Source: JAGQWW01 sp041392845 (GTDB lineage Bacteria; Bacteroidota; Bacteroidia; Chitinophagales; Saprospiraceae). Taken from it: DNA of 64,000 bases. Below, piece after piece: positions 10,202 to 19,160 of the stretch (position 1 is its first letter; each line of letters starts with the position of its first letter). Position numbers and translations under genes: made by a program. The DNA is taken from NCBI GenBank assembly GCA_041392845.1, contig JAWKLG010000016.1, positions 109,862-173,861 of the forward strand, written 5' to 3'. The notes below the pieces were generated by a model. That model was not told the DNA's origin and did not search any database. It saw nothing but the letters and a program-made list of their open reading frames with translations.

Positions 10202-10269
10202 AGCATTTAAAACCCTTTTCCCGCTTACAATGTTAATTTCAACATCTGCGTAACGCAAAATTATTACCT

Positions 10270-12777
10270 ATGATGAAGTTTACCCGGGCTATTGCAGCTT
10301 TCGTTTTTAGTTTGATTTTTTTCTCTGCCTGGTCACAGGCTCCTCACCAGCCAAATTCGGCTGAAATTTTCCAAAAGATTCAAAAATCGCAGGTGCTTGC
10401 TTCCGCTCTTTATGTGGCTGCACATCCTGACGATGAAAATACCAGTATGATTTCTTATCTGGCCAATGAAGCCAAGGCGGAAATCGCTTATATTTCTTTG
10501 ACCAGAGGAGATGGAGGACAAAATCTGATTGGAACCGAAATCCAGGAATTGTTGGGACTTTTGCGCACCCAGGAATTGTTGGCTGCAAGAAGAATTGACG
10601 GGGGTAACCAGATGTTCAGCAGAGCCATTGATTTTGGTTTTTCAAAACATCCGGATGAGACTTTGGAGATTTGGAATAAAAAAGAAGTGCTAGGCGATTT
10701 GGTTTGGGCGATTAGGAAATGGCAACCGGATATTATTATCAATCGCTTTGATCATAATTCAGCAGGTAGAACACATGGCCACCATACTGCTTCTGCAGTA
10801 TTGTCTGTAGATGCCTGGGACTTGGTAGGAGATAAAAGTGCATATCCGGAGCAGTTGAAATATGTAGATACCTGGCAGCCAAGCAGGTTGTATTACAACA
10901 CTAGTTGGTGGCAATATGGAAGTCGCGAAGCATTTGAAAAGGTTGATAAATCCAATATGGCTGCGGTAGATGTTGGGGTTTATTATCCGCTTTTGGGTAG
11001 TTCTAATAATGAAATTGCCGGCCTTAGCAGAAGTCAGCATCGTTGTCAGGGAATGGGAAGATATGGAAGCCGTGGTTCCAGTATGGAATACCTTGAAATT
11101 TTGGAGGGAAAAAAGCCTGATAATAAAGATGATTTGTTCGGTGGTATTGACATTACCTGGACGAGAGTAAAGGGTGGAAAAGAGATTGGAGAGCAGCTGA
11201 AAAAAATAGAAAATACCTTTGATTTTGCCAATCCTGGAAAAAGTGTTCCGGCTTTGGTTCAGGTGTTGAAAAAAATAAATGCCTTGCCTGACGGACATTG
11301 GAAAAACATCAAGCAAAAGGAAGTAAAGGCTATCATCAGCGATTGTCTTGGACTATTTGCAGAGGCTATTGCCAGTGATTATTCAGCTACACCAGGTAGT
11401 GAGGTAGAAATCAATTTTGAAGCAATTACCAGAGCCAATTCAAATGTGAAGCTTCAATCGATTTCCATTCAGCCGATGGGCATCGATACCAGTTTTGGTA
11501 TGCAAATGACAGCAAATGAAGACTGGCGATATTCTAAAAAAGTAAATCTTCCAAAAGACATTGCTTATACCAATCCGTATTGGTTGAATGAAGCCTGGGA
11601 TTTGGGAACTTTTACTGTGAAAGACCAACAACTTAGAGGATTGCCTGAGACGCCTCGTGATTTTAAAGTGAAATGGAATTGGAGCATTGAAGGAATGAAT
11701 ATTTCTTACGAGACTCCTGTTGTTTATAAAAAAGACGATCCGGTTAAAGGTGAAACCTACCGACCATTTGAAATTACCCCTCCTGTTTTTGCCAATCTTG
11801 CCGACAAGGTATATGTGTTTTCAAGTGATGCTCCGAAGACCATTCAAGTGAGTCTGAAATCGGGTAAAATGGATGTGAAAGGTACTTTGAAACTTGATTT
11901 GGAAGAAGGTTGGAGAGCTGAGCCAGAAATGATTGACTTTGAGTTGGCTCAAAAAGGAGAAGAAAAGACCTTTAATTTTGCCTTGTATCCACCGGCCGAT
12001 CAATCTGTGGCCTATGTAAAACCTCAGGTGATGGTTGATGGAAAGACTTACGACCGTGAAATCATTATTATAGAATACGACCATATTCCGACCCAAACCG
12101 TTTTCAGAACGAGTCAGGCTAAGGTGGTAAAAATCAACCTGACCAGGATGGGCAACAAAGTTGGCTATTTCATGGGTGCCGGCGATGAAATTCCGCAGAG
12201 TTTGAACCAAATTGGCTATGATGTGGCCATGTTGAACGAAAAAGATTTGAATGCAGAAAATCTTAGCCAGTACGATGCGGTCATCATGGGAATTCGTGCT
12301 TACAACACCCATGAACGATTGAAATTTGCCCAGCCAGAATTGATGAAATACGTTGAAAATGGTGGTACGCTTTTGATGCAATACAATACCACCTGGGATT
12401 TATCAACTAAAGATTTAGGACCTTATCCCTTTAAAATTTCTAGAGACCGGGTAACGGTTGAAGATGCGCCGATTACATTTTTGAAACCTGATCATCCGGT
12501 TTTGAATTTCCCAAATAAAATAACTCAGGAAGATTTTGATGGTTGGATCCAGGAACGCGGACTGTATTTTCCTGACGAGTGGGATGAAAATTACGAAGCC
12601 ATTTTAAGTGCAAATGATCCCGGCGAAGAACCCAAAAATGGTAGTTTATTGGTTGCCAAATACGGAAAAGGATACTTCGTCTATACCGGATTAAGCATGT
12701 TTAGAGAATTACCTGCGGGAGTGCCAGGTGCTTATCGCTTGTTTACGAATATGATTTCGCTGGGGAAAAAACCCTAA
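10270..12777 (+). CDS. secreted PIG-L family deacetylase with C-terminal GATase-like domain
   Basis: Large secreted protein of 835 residues. A signal peptide (AAFVFSLIFFSAWSQA) is followed by a PIG-L/LmbE deacetylase domain (about 45-300) with the zinc motif AAHPDDEN and the second metal site RTHGHHTAS. This family removes acetyl groups from N-acetylglucosamine-type sugars. The middle part is beta-rich. The C-terminal part (about 620-835) resembles a ThuA/GATase-1-like fold (VGYFMGAGDEIPQSLNQIGY, YDAVIMGIRAYN) without an obvious catalytic Cys-His pair. The natural substrate is unknown. It ends convergent with the DUF3857 gene at a bidirectional hairpin. Confidence 0.85.
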   Translation: MMKFTRAIAAFVFSLIFFSAWSQAPHQPNSAEIFQKIQKSQVLASALYVAAHPDDENTSMISYLANEAKAEIAYISLTRGDGGQNLIGTEIQELLGLLRTQELLAARRIDGGNQMFSRAIDFGFSKHPDETLEIWNKKEVLGDLVWAIRKWQPDIIINRFDHNSAGRTHGHHTASAVLSVDAWDLVGDKSAYPEQLKYVDTWQPSRLYYNTSWWQYGSREAFEKVDKSNMAAVDVGVYYPLLGSSNNEIAGLSRSQHRCQGMGRYGSRGSSMEYLEILEGKKPDNKDDLFGGIDITWTRVKGGKEIGEQLKKIENTFDFANPGKSVPALVQVLKKINALPDGHWKNIKQKEVKAIISDCLGLFAEAIASDYSATPGSEVEINFEAITRANSNVKLQSISIQPMGIDTSFGMQMTANEDWRYSKKVNLPKDIAYTNPYWLNEAWDLGTFTVKDQQLRGLPETPRDFKVKWNWSIEGMNISYETPVVYKKDDPVKGETYRPFEITPPVFANLADKVYVFSSDAPKTIQVSLKSGKMDVKGTLKLDLEEGWRAEPEMIDFELAQKGEEKTFNFALYPPADQSVAYVKPQVMVDGKTYDREIIIIEYDHIPTQTVFRTSQAKVVKINLTRMGNKVGYFMGAGDEIPQSLNQIGYDVAMLNEKDLNAENLSQYDAVIMGIRAYNTHERLKFAQPELMKYVENGGTLLMQYNTTWDLSTKDLGPYPFKISRDRVTVEDAPITFLKPDHPVLNFPNKITQEDFDGWIQERGLYFPDEWDENYEAILSANDPGEEPKNGSLLVAKYGKGYFVYTGLSMFRELPAGVPGAYRLFTNMISLGKKP

Positions 12778-12785
12778 TGGAAATT

Positions 12786-12844
12786 ACGAGTGTAGAATGA
12801 CGAGTGACGAGTTTTTTATTCGTCACTCGTCAATCCACACTCGT
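12786..12844. terminator. bidirectional hairpin between convergent genes
   Basis: A perfect 13-bp stem (TGACGAGTGACGA at 12798-12810 with 12820-12832) carries a T-rich loop and is extended by a second 8-bp stem (ACGAGTGT at 12786-12793 with 12837-12844). The repeated word is ACGAGTG. It sits exactly between the PIG-L and DUF3857 stops and can terminate both. Confidence 0.65.
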
Positions 12845-12853
12845 CACTTGACA

Positions 12854-14803
12854 TCACGCTTTCTTCAGCACCACCTGTTCTCCCATTTTTTGGGCGATGA
12901 TTTCCATGAAGTTTCTTAATCCTGCATATTCTTCCGGTAGGAATTTTATTTGATTTAGTTCGATTCTTGAGATAATTTGAACGGAATTGCCTGTGGGATT
13001 GACCATGTATCTGAAACTTCCGCCTTTGTTGGGTAGGGCCATGTTTACACTTTCGGGTATAGACTCCACTTTATAACCTTCAGGAATGGTTAGGTTGATG
13101 ACTTCCTGTTCTTTGATCGGGATGCCCAATTCTACCGGGTACAATCTCTTTTCGCTTTTAAGTTTGTTTTTTGAAAAGTGGGAATAAAGGATGGGCGAAA
13201 AGTAAATCATTTTTCCTGCAGTGGTAGCGCCTTCCTGTATTTTGAAATCCAGACTAACTTTAAAGTCTTCAAAAATGGAATCGTAGTTTTCCTTTTTAAA
13301 ATTTTCAGTTACTGCGCTGGGTTGTACTTCCTGGAATCTTTCTTTCCAATAAGCTCCATCTTCTGATTTTGAACTGCTAAGTCTTTCATTATAAGCGGAA
13401 TAGCCTTCATGGCTGGTAGAAAGATTACCAGTTAAGGACCCATCTTCCTTGAGATTCAAAGAGAAGATTAATTTATCTGAAAATGCATTTGGATTTAATT
13501 CAACCCAACCGCTGGATTCTTTGCCAATTAAATATCCTGCTTCATTTAGGGATTCAGGATGTGGCATGTTGACAGGGAGCCAGGGATTGGTGATGTCCAA
13601 AAACTGCCCTTTCCCATCCAATTCAGCGAAGATCATCACATGGTCAAACTGGGAAAGAATTGGATATTGTGTTATTGGTTTGCCATTTCTTTGGCTGCTA
13701 ACCAATACAGGATAAGCACTAATGTTGTTTTCTTTTAACAAAGCCAACAATATCATATTTCTCTCAGAGGCAGTGGCTTTTCTGTTTTCAAAAGCTTTAT
13801 TTAGTCTGTCTCTGGAATAAATTGAGTTATACCTAACCGACTCTTCAATATTTTTATGAATCCATCGGGCAAAATTTTGTGCTTTTTCGGTTTCTGTTCC
13901 GGATGCTGCCAAAGGTGCGGTCGCATCGGCTATTTTTGAATAATTACCTTTTATTAAAAATTGATCACCAAAATTGTCAGAACTTAAAAGGTCAGAGACA
14001 GCCTTTTCCCATGTAGTTAAAACAGGCTCATATAATTGACCAGGGATTTCGATAGACTGAATTTGGAAGCGGAGTTTAAAATAATAATCTTCCATGGTCG
14101 AAATGTAAGCTTCAGCCTTAAGTCCTGGCAGATTTTCTGCTACATATCTGCATTCATCTACTACGTAAGAAGTATTGCCATATGGCCTGTTTGAAGTTCC
14201 GCAATCCTGTACTGAAAGTACACCATCACCAGTGAACCATTTTACATATTTGAAATATTCAATCATCTCGGTGCGCAGTTCAGACCAGCGCGTAGGGTAT
14301 TCTTCCTGAAAAGTCCAATTTTCTAAAGAAAATAGGTCGTCTGCTTCCAATTCATAACGATATTCCAAGACTGAACCTTCCTTGACATTGGGAAAAGCAA
14401 ATTTGACGGAACTGACCCTGTCTGTTATTTTTTCATCAAAAATTTGGTCTTTATCGACCTCGTATTCTGAACCATCAGGATTGATGACCTGAGCTTTGAG
14501 ACGGTTAATGCGATTGGTATAATAATAGGGGATTTCGATATCCGCTACATCAAAACCTGAGCGTTTTAATACTTTGATTCTTTTGTGAACAGTTAAGAAA
14601 TATTGGGCTCCTGATGGACCAAAATTGAATTTAAGGCTTCCAAAATTGCACAAAATCACTGCTTCAGCTTCCGGGTCAGCCTCATAAGAGGTCATTTTTA
14701 GATCTTCATCCGGAACTTTTCCCCACTTGATAGGATCTTTTTGGGCATGACTTGAAAGAGCAGCAAAAAGTACTGCAAAAAGAAGCATGTATCTAGCTTT
14801 CAT
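12854..14803 (-). CDS. DUF3857 / transglutaminase-like secreted protein
   Basis: Secreted protein of 649 residues with signal peptide MKARYMLLFAVLFAALSSHA. The N-terminal half is a DUF3857 beta-domain (about 50-230, with KVLKRSGFDVADIEIPYYYT and VKEGSVLEYRYELEADDLFS), followed by a transglutaminase-like domain (about 290-420). The histidine (SQFDHVMIFAEL) and aspartate (FLDITNPW) of the catalytic triad are present. The position expected to hold the cysteine reads KATASERNMILLALL, without Cys, so it is probably not an active transglutaminase. A candidate promoter motif lies about 105 bases upstream at 14910-14923. Confidence 0.8.
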   Translation of the reverse strand: MKARYMLLFAVLFAALSSHAQKDPIKWGKVPDEDLKMTSYEADPEAEAVILCNFGSLKFNFGPSGAQYFLTVHKRIKVLKRSGFDVADIEIPYYYTNRINRLKAQVINPDGSEYEVDKDQIFDEKITDRVSSVKFAFPNVKEGSVLEYRYELEADDLFSLENWTFQEEYPTRWSELRTEMIEYFKYVKWFTGDGVLSVQDCGTSNRPYGNTSYVVDECRYVAENLPGLKAEAYISTMEDYYFKLRFQIQSIEIPGQLYEPVLTTWEKAVSDLLSSDNFGDQFLIKGNYSKIADATAPLAASGTETEKAQNFARWIHKNIEESVRYNSIYSRDRLNKAFENRKATASERNMILLALLKENNISAYPVLVSSQRNGKPITQYPILSQFDHVMIFAELDGKGQFLDITNPWLPVNMPHPESLNEAGYLIGKESSGWVELNPNAFSDKLIFSLNLKEDGSLTGNLSTSHEGYSAYNERLSSSKSEDGAYWKERFQEVQPSAVTENFKKENYDSIFEDFKVSLDFKIQEGATTAGKMIYFSPILYSHFSKNKLKSEKRLYPVELGIPIKEQEVINLTIPEGYKVESIPESVNMALPNKGGSFRYMVNPTGNSVQIISRIELNQIKFLPEEYAGLRNFMEIIAQKMGEQVVLKKA

Positions 14804-14909
14804 CGGTTAACGCGATTTAGTTTTGAACTAATTTTTTTTAAACAGATTCCAAAATAAAGTATGTATCTTTTAAAGGCAAAAACTTTAACTGAAATTTGGT
14901 TCTGTAGTG

Positions 14910-14923
14910 TTGGGACAAATAAA
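14910..14923 (-). promoter_or_regulatory. shared upstream motif TTTATTTGTCCCAA (copy 1)
   Basis: On the minus strand the 14-mer TTTATTTGTCCCAA stands about 107 bases before the DUF3857 start. An identical 14-mer stands about 105 bases before the PDZ/T9SS gene start (16365-16378). Equal distance and sequence suggest a shared promoter or regulator site. It is not an exact TAnnTTTG box. Confidence 0.4.
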
Positions 14924-14953
14924 AACGTCCCGTATTTTGCAATACGAGACGTT
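14924..14953 (-). terminator. terminator of the PDZ/T9SS gene
   Basis: An inverted repeat (AACGTCCCGTATT at 14924-14936 with 14941-14953, one mismatch, loop TTGC) lies 27 bases after the stop at 14980. On the minus strand it is followed by TTTTTATTTG, a typical intrinsic terminator. Confidence 0.8.
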
Positions 14954-14979
14954 CGATTTGTTGTTCGGAAAGATTCCGA

Positions 14980-16260
14980 TTAGTTCAAAACAATTTTGTC
15001 GGAATAAACCTTGTCGCCTTGTTGGATGGTGAAAAACACCGTTCCTTTTGCAGCTTTATTAAGGTCTATCGCTTTTTCATATACGCCATCAAAGTCAGGC
15101 ATCTCCTGCTTGTAGATTTCTTTTCCGTTGATATCCGTAAACCTCACAGTTGTCGGTTGGGCATCGGCCATGAATTTTACCTGCACCCATCCATTGCTTG
15201 GATTTGGAAAAAGATTAATGGCTTCCAATTGAAGGTTTCTTTCAAATTCAACAGAAGTGTCCATGTTTCCGGCATCTTCCACTTCTTCTTCGACGAATTC
15301 TATTTCCTCTTCTATTTCTTCAGTGATTTCATCAGAAGTAGAGATAGTCTTTATAATGATGATTTTTTTAGGTTCACCATTTTCTGCACTTTCTTCTATT
15401 TCTTTTTCAATCACGATTACATGGGGCTCATCACCTTCTGCACCTTCATGACTTACTTCTTTTTCAATATTGATCTGGTGGAATTTCATTTTGCCTTCTC
15501 CGCCTTTCAAGGTAGCAGTGGTATTAGCAGCGCGGTCGTTTCTTAGATAAGCGATGTCCACTTTATCTCCTTTCTTTTTTGAAGAAAGATAATCAGCCAA
15601 TTCATCAAAATCTGCTATTGGATTTCCGTCCAATGAGGTAATGATGTCTCCGGCCTCAAGTCCTGCAGCTTCAGCGGCGCTGTTTTCAACTACCTCTGAG
15701 ATAAGTGCACCTTTGTCACTTACTCCTTCTACGGTTTTGGTTTCTTCACCATTGTTGTTTTCTACATTGACCTTCTTATTCATCACCACTCCAAGGAAGC
15801 CCTGATTTGGATCCATTTCTTTATGGTCGATGAAGTGGATGTTGTGATCCATGGATTTCAATGCTTCTTCAGGAAGTTCTTCACCTGGTTCTACTACCCA
15901 AACCCTCACGTCTTTATCACCGTCTTTGTCTGTAGTTACCTTAATTACCTTTTTACCGTTTTCCTCATTGATTTCCACATTCTTGTTGATGTTGGAACCT
16001 TTTACGCGGAAAACTTTCACATCTTCACCATCTTCAGGAACGATTACTTCAATTTGGTCGTCAGATTCCCAGTTGAAATCATCACCTTCTTTTACAATTT
16101 TTTCTACGACTTCTTCTCCATTGTCATCTATCGTTTTTTTGATGATGACCATCTTTTTAACTTCTTTCTTTTCGGTGGTAGGTGCTTCATTCTGCGCCTG
16201 CAAAAATCCGGTAAGGGAGCAGGCAATCAATACGAATAGGGTATTTTTTACCAGTTTCAT
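14980..16260 (-). CDS. secreted PDZ domain protein with T9SS type A sorting domain
   Basis: Secreted protein of 426 residues, very rich in Glu and Asp. After a signal peptide (LFVLIACSLTGFLQAQ) comes an acidic region, one PDZ domain (about 155-255, with VVMNKKVNVE, EVVENSAAEAAGLEAGDIIT and DELADYLSSKKKGDKVDI), a second acidic stretch, and a C-terminal type IX secretion sorting domain (about 345-426, LEAINLFPNPSNGWVQV to KVYSDKIVLN). The sorting domain predicts export through T9SS and surface attachment or release. No protease domain is present, so the PDZ probably binds peptide C-termini. It follows the BlaI/M56 genes on the same strand with a 150-base gap holding its own motif (16365-16378). 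Confidence 0.85.
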   Translation of the reverse strand: MKLVKNTLFVLIACSLTGFLQAQNEAPTTEKKEVKKMVIIKKTIDDNGEEVVEKIVKEGDDFNWESDDQIEVIVPEDGEDVKVFRVKGSNINKNVEINEENGKKVIKVTTDKDGDKDVRVWVVEPGEELPEEALKSMDHNIHFIDHKEMDPNQGFLGVVMNKKVNVENNNGEETKTVEGVSDKGALISEVVENSAAEAAGLEAGDIITSLDGNPIADFDELADYLSSKKKGDKVDIAYLRNDRAANTTATLKGGEGKMKFHQINIEKEVSHEGAEGDEPHVIVIEKEIEESAENGEPKKIIIIKTISTSDEITEEIEEEIEFVEEEVEDAGNMDTSVEFERNLQLEAINLFPNPSNGWVQVKFMADAQPTTVRFTDINGKEIYKQEMPDFDGVYEKAIDLNKAAKGTVFFTIQQGDKVYSDKIVLN

Positions 16261-16364
16261 GATTGAATTTTTTATGATTGTTAAATAATTCGGGTTTCTT
16301 GATTTGGTTTTAAAAAAGCCCCAACCAACCGGGTGATTTCTTTTCTTCGGGTTGTACTGGTCGA

Positions 16365-16378
16365 TTGGGACAAATAAA
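16365..16378 (-). promoter_or_regulatory. shared upstream motif TTTATTTGTCCCAA (copy 2)
   Basis: Identical 14-mer to the one at 14910-14923, here about 105 bases before the PDZ/T9SS gene start and just after the end of the M56 gene. It may give that gene its own promoter in addition to read-through from blaI. Confidence 0.4.
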
Positions 16379-16411
16379 CCAGTTATGATTATGACTACTA
16401 CTTTTCAGTTT

Positions 16412-18560
16412 TTAATATTCTTCTTTAAAAGACTTTTCAACTTCCCATTTGCTGTCTTTTGTAATCGCCTTTCCTGACATTTCCTGGTAAAGGGATTTGT
16501 ATTTTTTGAAGACAGCTTCCGGTTGTTTTTCACCATTGATTTTCAATTTTTTGTCGGTCAGCTCGAAGGAAAAGTTTTTTGTATCCTGGATTAGTCCATC
16601 AGACAAAAGTTCTGCTTCCAGTCGGTGGGGCATGGTTCTTTTTAAAAAAATTCTTTCACCTTCCGGAAATGGATTTTGGCTGGCAATACCCATCACTCTG
16701 GCCCTTTCGATTTCTCTGTGGGCTCTGGCAATTTCCATTTCCTTCTGAATCAACTCTTTATGTTTGGATACTTCATCTCTTTTAAGCCCTCTAACATGCA
16801 ATTCAATTTCTCTTTCCTTTTCAGCCAATTCACGTTCCTGTATACGAAGGAATCTTTTTACTTCATCTGCATCTCCTTCCGGGAAAAACTTCAAATCTTT
16901 TCCATCCGCTATAATGATATGCCCTTTCCCGTTTTGTCCTTGAAAAACAAATGGATTATCAGATTCCTCAGCCACTATCCACTCAAATTTTCCGTCTTCC
17001 AGTTCTTCACCGTTTAAGAAGACTTTGTTGTCTTCTTTGGTAACTACGATCTCTACCGGCTCTTCTTCTCCCGTTCTGGTCATGTAAATCACAGTGTTTC
17101 CATTGTCATCTTCATTTACGGTTACGGTTTTGGTTGTAACCTTTGGTGCCTTGGGAGCTTTGGGTGCTTTTGGTGCTTTAGGCGGAGCTGGAGGTTCCGG
17201 CGCACTTTCAAATCTTGGTGCTTTTGGAGGTTCCGGAGCATCCGGAGGAAGTGGTGGAGCAGGAGGCTCAGGCAAGTTGGCCAATTCTTCCATGATTTCA
17301 GAAGTGACAGGTTCAAATTCGCCAAATTCTGATTCAGGAATTTCTTCTCCATCAATTTTCAAACGGGTGATTTTTCCATCTTCCACATCCATTTCAACAC
17401 TTTGGCCATTTTCTTTTTTTACAATGCGTTGTTTGTTCTTTTTGGTAGGAACGGAGTCTTGTCCGATGATTAATTCGATGTTCTGGCTTACCTGCATTTC
17501 TTTCGAAACAGCACTGCCTTCATCTGTGACCATCTCGTATTTGTCTGCATTGCTGAAAGAAAACAGCACGATGGCAGATACCAGGATGGCGGTTGCAAAA
17601 AGTTTTTCCATAATTCGGGATTTGTTATTCGGTTGATTTAATATTCTTTTTACCCTGTTGAGGAGTTGTCCTTTGTTTTTGCCAAGTGGCATGGCCAGGG
17701 CAGGAGCGTAGAAACTCATTTCTTGTAAGGCTACCAGGGTTTTGGCGTATTGAAGTGAGTTGCCACAAACTGCTACTGCAATGTCGTCGCAGCAGTTTTC
17801 TCTTTCAGAACGGACTACTGAAGAAATCCACCAAACGGCAGGATTGAAATAAAACAGGGTTTCCACTACAGATTGGATGATATTCAAAATGAAATCATTT
17901 CTAAGAATGTGGGCAAGCTCATGAGCGAGTACTGCTTCCACCTGCTGAGGCGAAAGGTTATTGAAAGCTCCGACCGGCATCAAAATAACCGGTTTCAAAT
18001 AACCTAAAACCATGGGAACTTCTACCAGGGCAGATTCGAAGATTTGGACGGACTTTTTCAAGCCGATGATTTCAGAAATCTCCTGCATTTTTGCCTGCCA
18101 ATGTGCTGTAACCGGCGCAACATGGCGTTTTCTCAGGTAAGAGATGTAGGCCAGTCCTCCAAAAAGTTTCAGAGTAAAAAATAGCAAGCCCAACAACCAG
18201 ATGGTCACGATGATGAGGCAGGTGTTCATTGAAATATTGTGAAAACCAGGAGCCCAAGGCTTCCCATTTACTCAATCCCACTTCTGTCATTCCACTTTCA
18301 AAAGTACCAACCATTAATATTTGTTCTTCAGCCGGGCCTGATGAAATCAGAGTGGCGAAAGTGATCACTGCCATGGTCAGAATGGAAATTAATGCCGAGA
18401 AAGAAATGACATAGCGAAGTTGGGCGCTTTTTTTATTGAGGGGAATCATGATTACACCCAGAATAAGTGCAACCATAGCACCCTGCCAAAGGGAGTGGAT
18501 GACTGTCCATCCAAAGGCATAGATTAATTCTTCTGATATAAGGTTAGCAATATTTTGCAT
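16412..18560 (-). CDS. M56 family (BlaR1-like) membrane metallopeptidase, one frameshift
   Basis: BlaR1/MecR1-type sensor peptidase, about 715 residues if one surplus base near 18230 is removed. Pieces are 18560 to about 18230 and 18229-16412. N-terminal membrane helices (FGWTVIHSLWQGAMVALILG, YVISFSALISILTMAVITF, IIVTIWLLGLLFFTLKLFGG) precede the cytoplasmic zinc protease with HELAH and the downstream ERENCCDD. After another helix (LFATAILVSAIVLFSF) comes a long periplasmic part with a Pro/Ala/Lys-rich linker (repeated KAP) and no penicillin-binding domain, so the signal it senses is unknown. In this family the protease cleaves the BlaI repressor, whose gene lies 30 bases upstream. The frameshift may be a consensus error. 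Confidence 0.85.
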
Positions 18561-18590
18561 AAAAATTTCTTTTAGGTGTGGCCGGAATGA

Positions 18591-18980
18591 TTATTTGTTT
18601 CCCTTTTCCAATTCTTCAATGAGGGTTTTAATCTCATCCAGTTCTTCACGGGAAGTTTGATGGTTACCCAGAGCCTGCATGACCAGTTTTACTGCAGAAC
18701 CTCTAAAGGCAGTATCTACAAACTTATCAAGCAGATGTCTTTGGATGTCGGCTTCTTTGGCGATGGCCTTATAAATATGGGTGCGTGCAGAATCGTCTCT
18801 TTCAACCAGTCCTTTTTCATACATGATTTGCATGATTTTCAAGGTAGTGGTGTATCCGACCTCACGGGATTCGTTCATCAAATCATTGACATACCTGACA
18901 GACTGCGGGCCTTTTTCCCAAAGGATTTGCAAGACCTCTAATTCCGCATCTGTTGGCTTTAAAAATTTGTTGTTGGACAT
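18591..18980 (-). CDS. blaI: BlaI/MecI-family transcriptional repressor
   Basis: Winged-helix repressor of 129 residues, the standard family length. The sequence LKPTDAELEVLQILWEKGPQ, then REVGYTTTLKIMQIMYEKGL and VERDDSARTHIYKA are hallmark BlaI/MecI features. The C-terminal part (about 75-129) forms the dimer and carries the proteolysis site in relatives. It is the first gene of a unit with the M56 sensor protease. Three identical-format operators flank and overlap its promoter (18995-19068), which predicts autoregulation released by cleavage. A beta-lactam role is not implied: related Bacteroidota pairs occur without beta-lactamases, and none is seen nearby. Confidence 0.93.
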   Translation of the reverse strand: MSNNKFLKPTDAELEVLQILWEKGPQSVRYVNDLMNESREVGYTTTLKIMQIMYEKGLVERDDSARTHIYKAIAKEADIQRHLLDKFVDTAFRGSAVKLVMQALGNHQTSREELDEIKTLIEELEKGNK

Positions 18981-18994
18981 CTTTTATATTTTAA

Positions 18995-19010
18995 TACGAT
19001 GACTTTCGTA
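18995..19010. promoter_or_regulatory. BlaI operator 1 (TACGA-N6-TCGTA)
   Basis: TACGATGACTTTCGTA, an inverted repeat with 5-bp arms and 6-bp spacer, lies 15 bases before the blaI start and covers the expected transcription start of the promoter at 19014-19045. Confidence 0.7.
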
Positions 19011-19013
19011 GTG

Positions 19014-19045
19014 CAAGTTTATACGAAACAATTCGTAAGTCCAAA
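19014..19045 (-). promoter_or_regulatory. blaI promoter (TTTG-N20-TAAACTTG)
   Basis: On the minus strand TTTG (19045-19042), a 20-base spacer and TAAACTTG (19021-19014) fit the Bacteroidota -33/-7 promoter with one mismatch to TAnnTTTG. The -7 box lies between operators 1 and 2, and operator 2 fills the spacer, so a bound repressor would block the polymerase. Confidence 0.6.
19022..19037. promoter_or_regulatory. BlaI operator 2 (TACGA-N6-TCGTA)
   Basis: TACGAAACAATTCGTA, the best symmetrical of the three sites (TACGAA/TTCGTA), falls inside the spacer of the blaI promoter. Centre-to-centre distance to operator 1 is 27 bases. Confidence 0.75.
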
Positions 19046-19052
19046 TCTTTAC

Positions 19053-19068
19053 TACGATTCTTTTCGTA
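19053..19068. promoter_or_regulatory. BlaI operator 3 (TACGA-N6-TCGTA)
   Basis: TACGATTCTTTTCGTA lies just upstream of the -33 element, 31 bases centre-to-centre from operator 2. It also lies upstream of the divergent XRE gene and could influence it. Confidence 0.7.
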
Positions 19069-19160
19069 TGTTATGGTTTTTTTAACATTTTTTAAAAATG
19101 AAGCCTCTAAAACAGGATTAAACAGCGAATTTTCGCTAAAAAGCCTAATTTTGGCTTCCT

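Noticed and set aside
15019..15546. Plus-strand frames opposite the PDZ/T9SS gene
   Set aside because: Phe-rich antisense shadows of an acidic protein; no start context or known domain.
17094..17636. Glycine/alanine-rich plus-strand frame of 180 codons
   Set aside because: It is the antisense reading of the Pro/Ala/Lys-rich linker of the M56 protein; codon bias artefact.
18591..18980. Beta-lactam resistance operon
   Set aside because: No beta-lactamase or penicillin-binding sensor domain is found; BlaI/M56 pairs are common in Bacteroidota without these.
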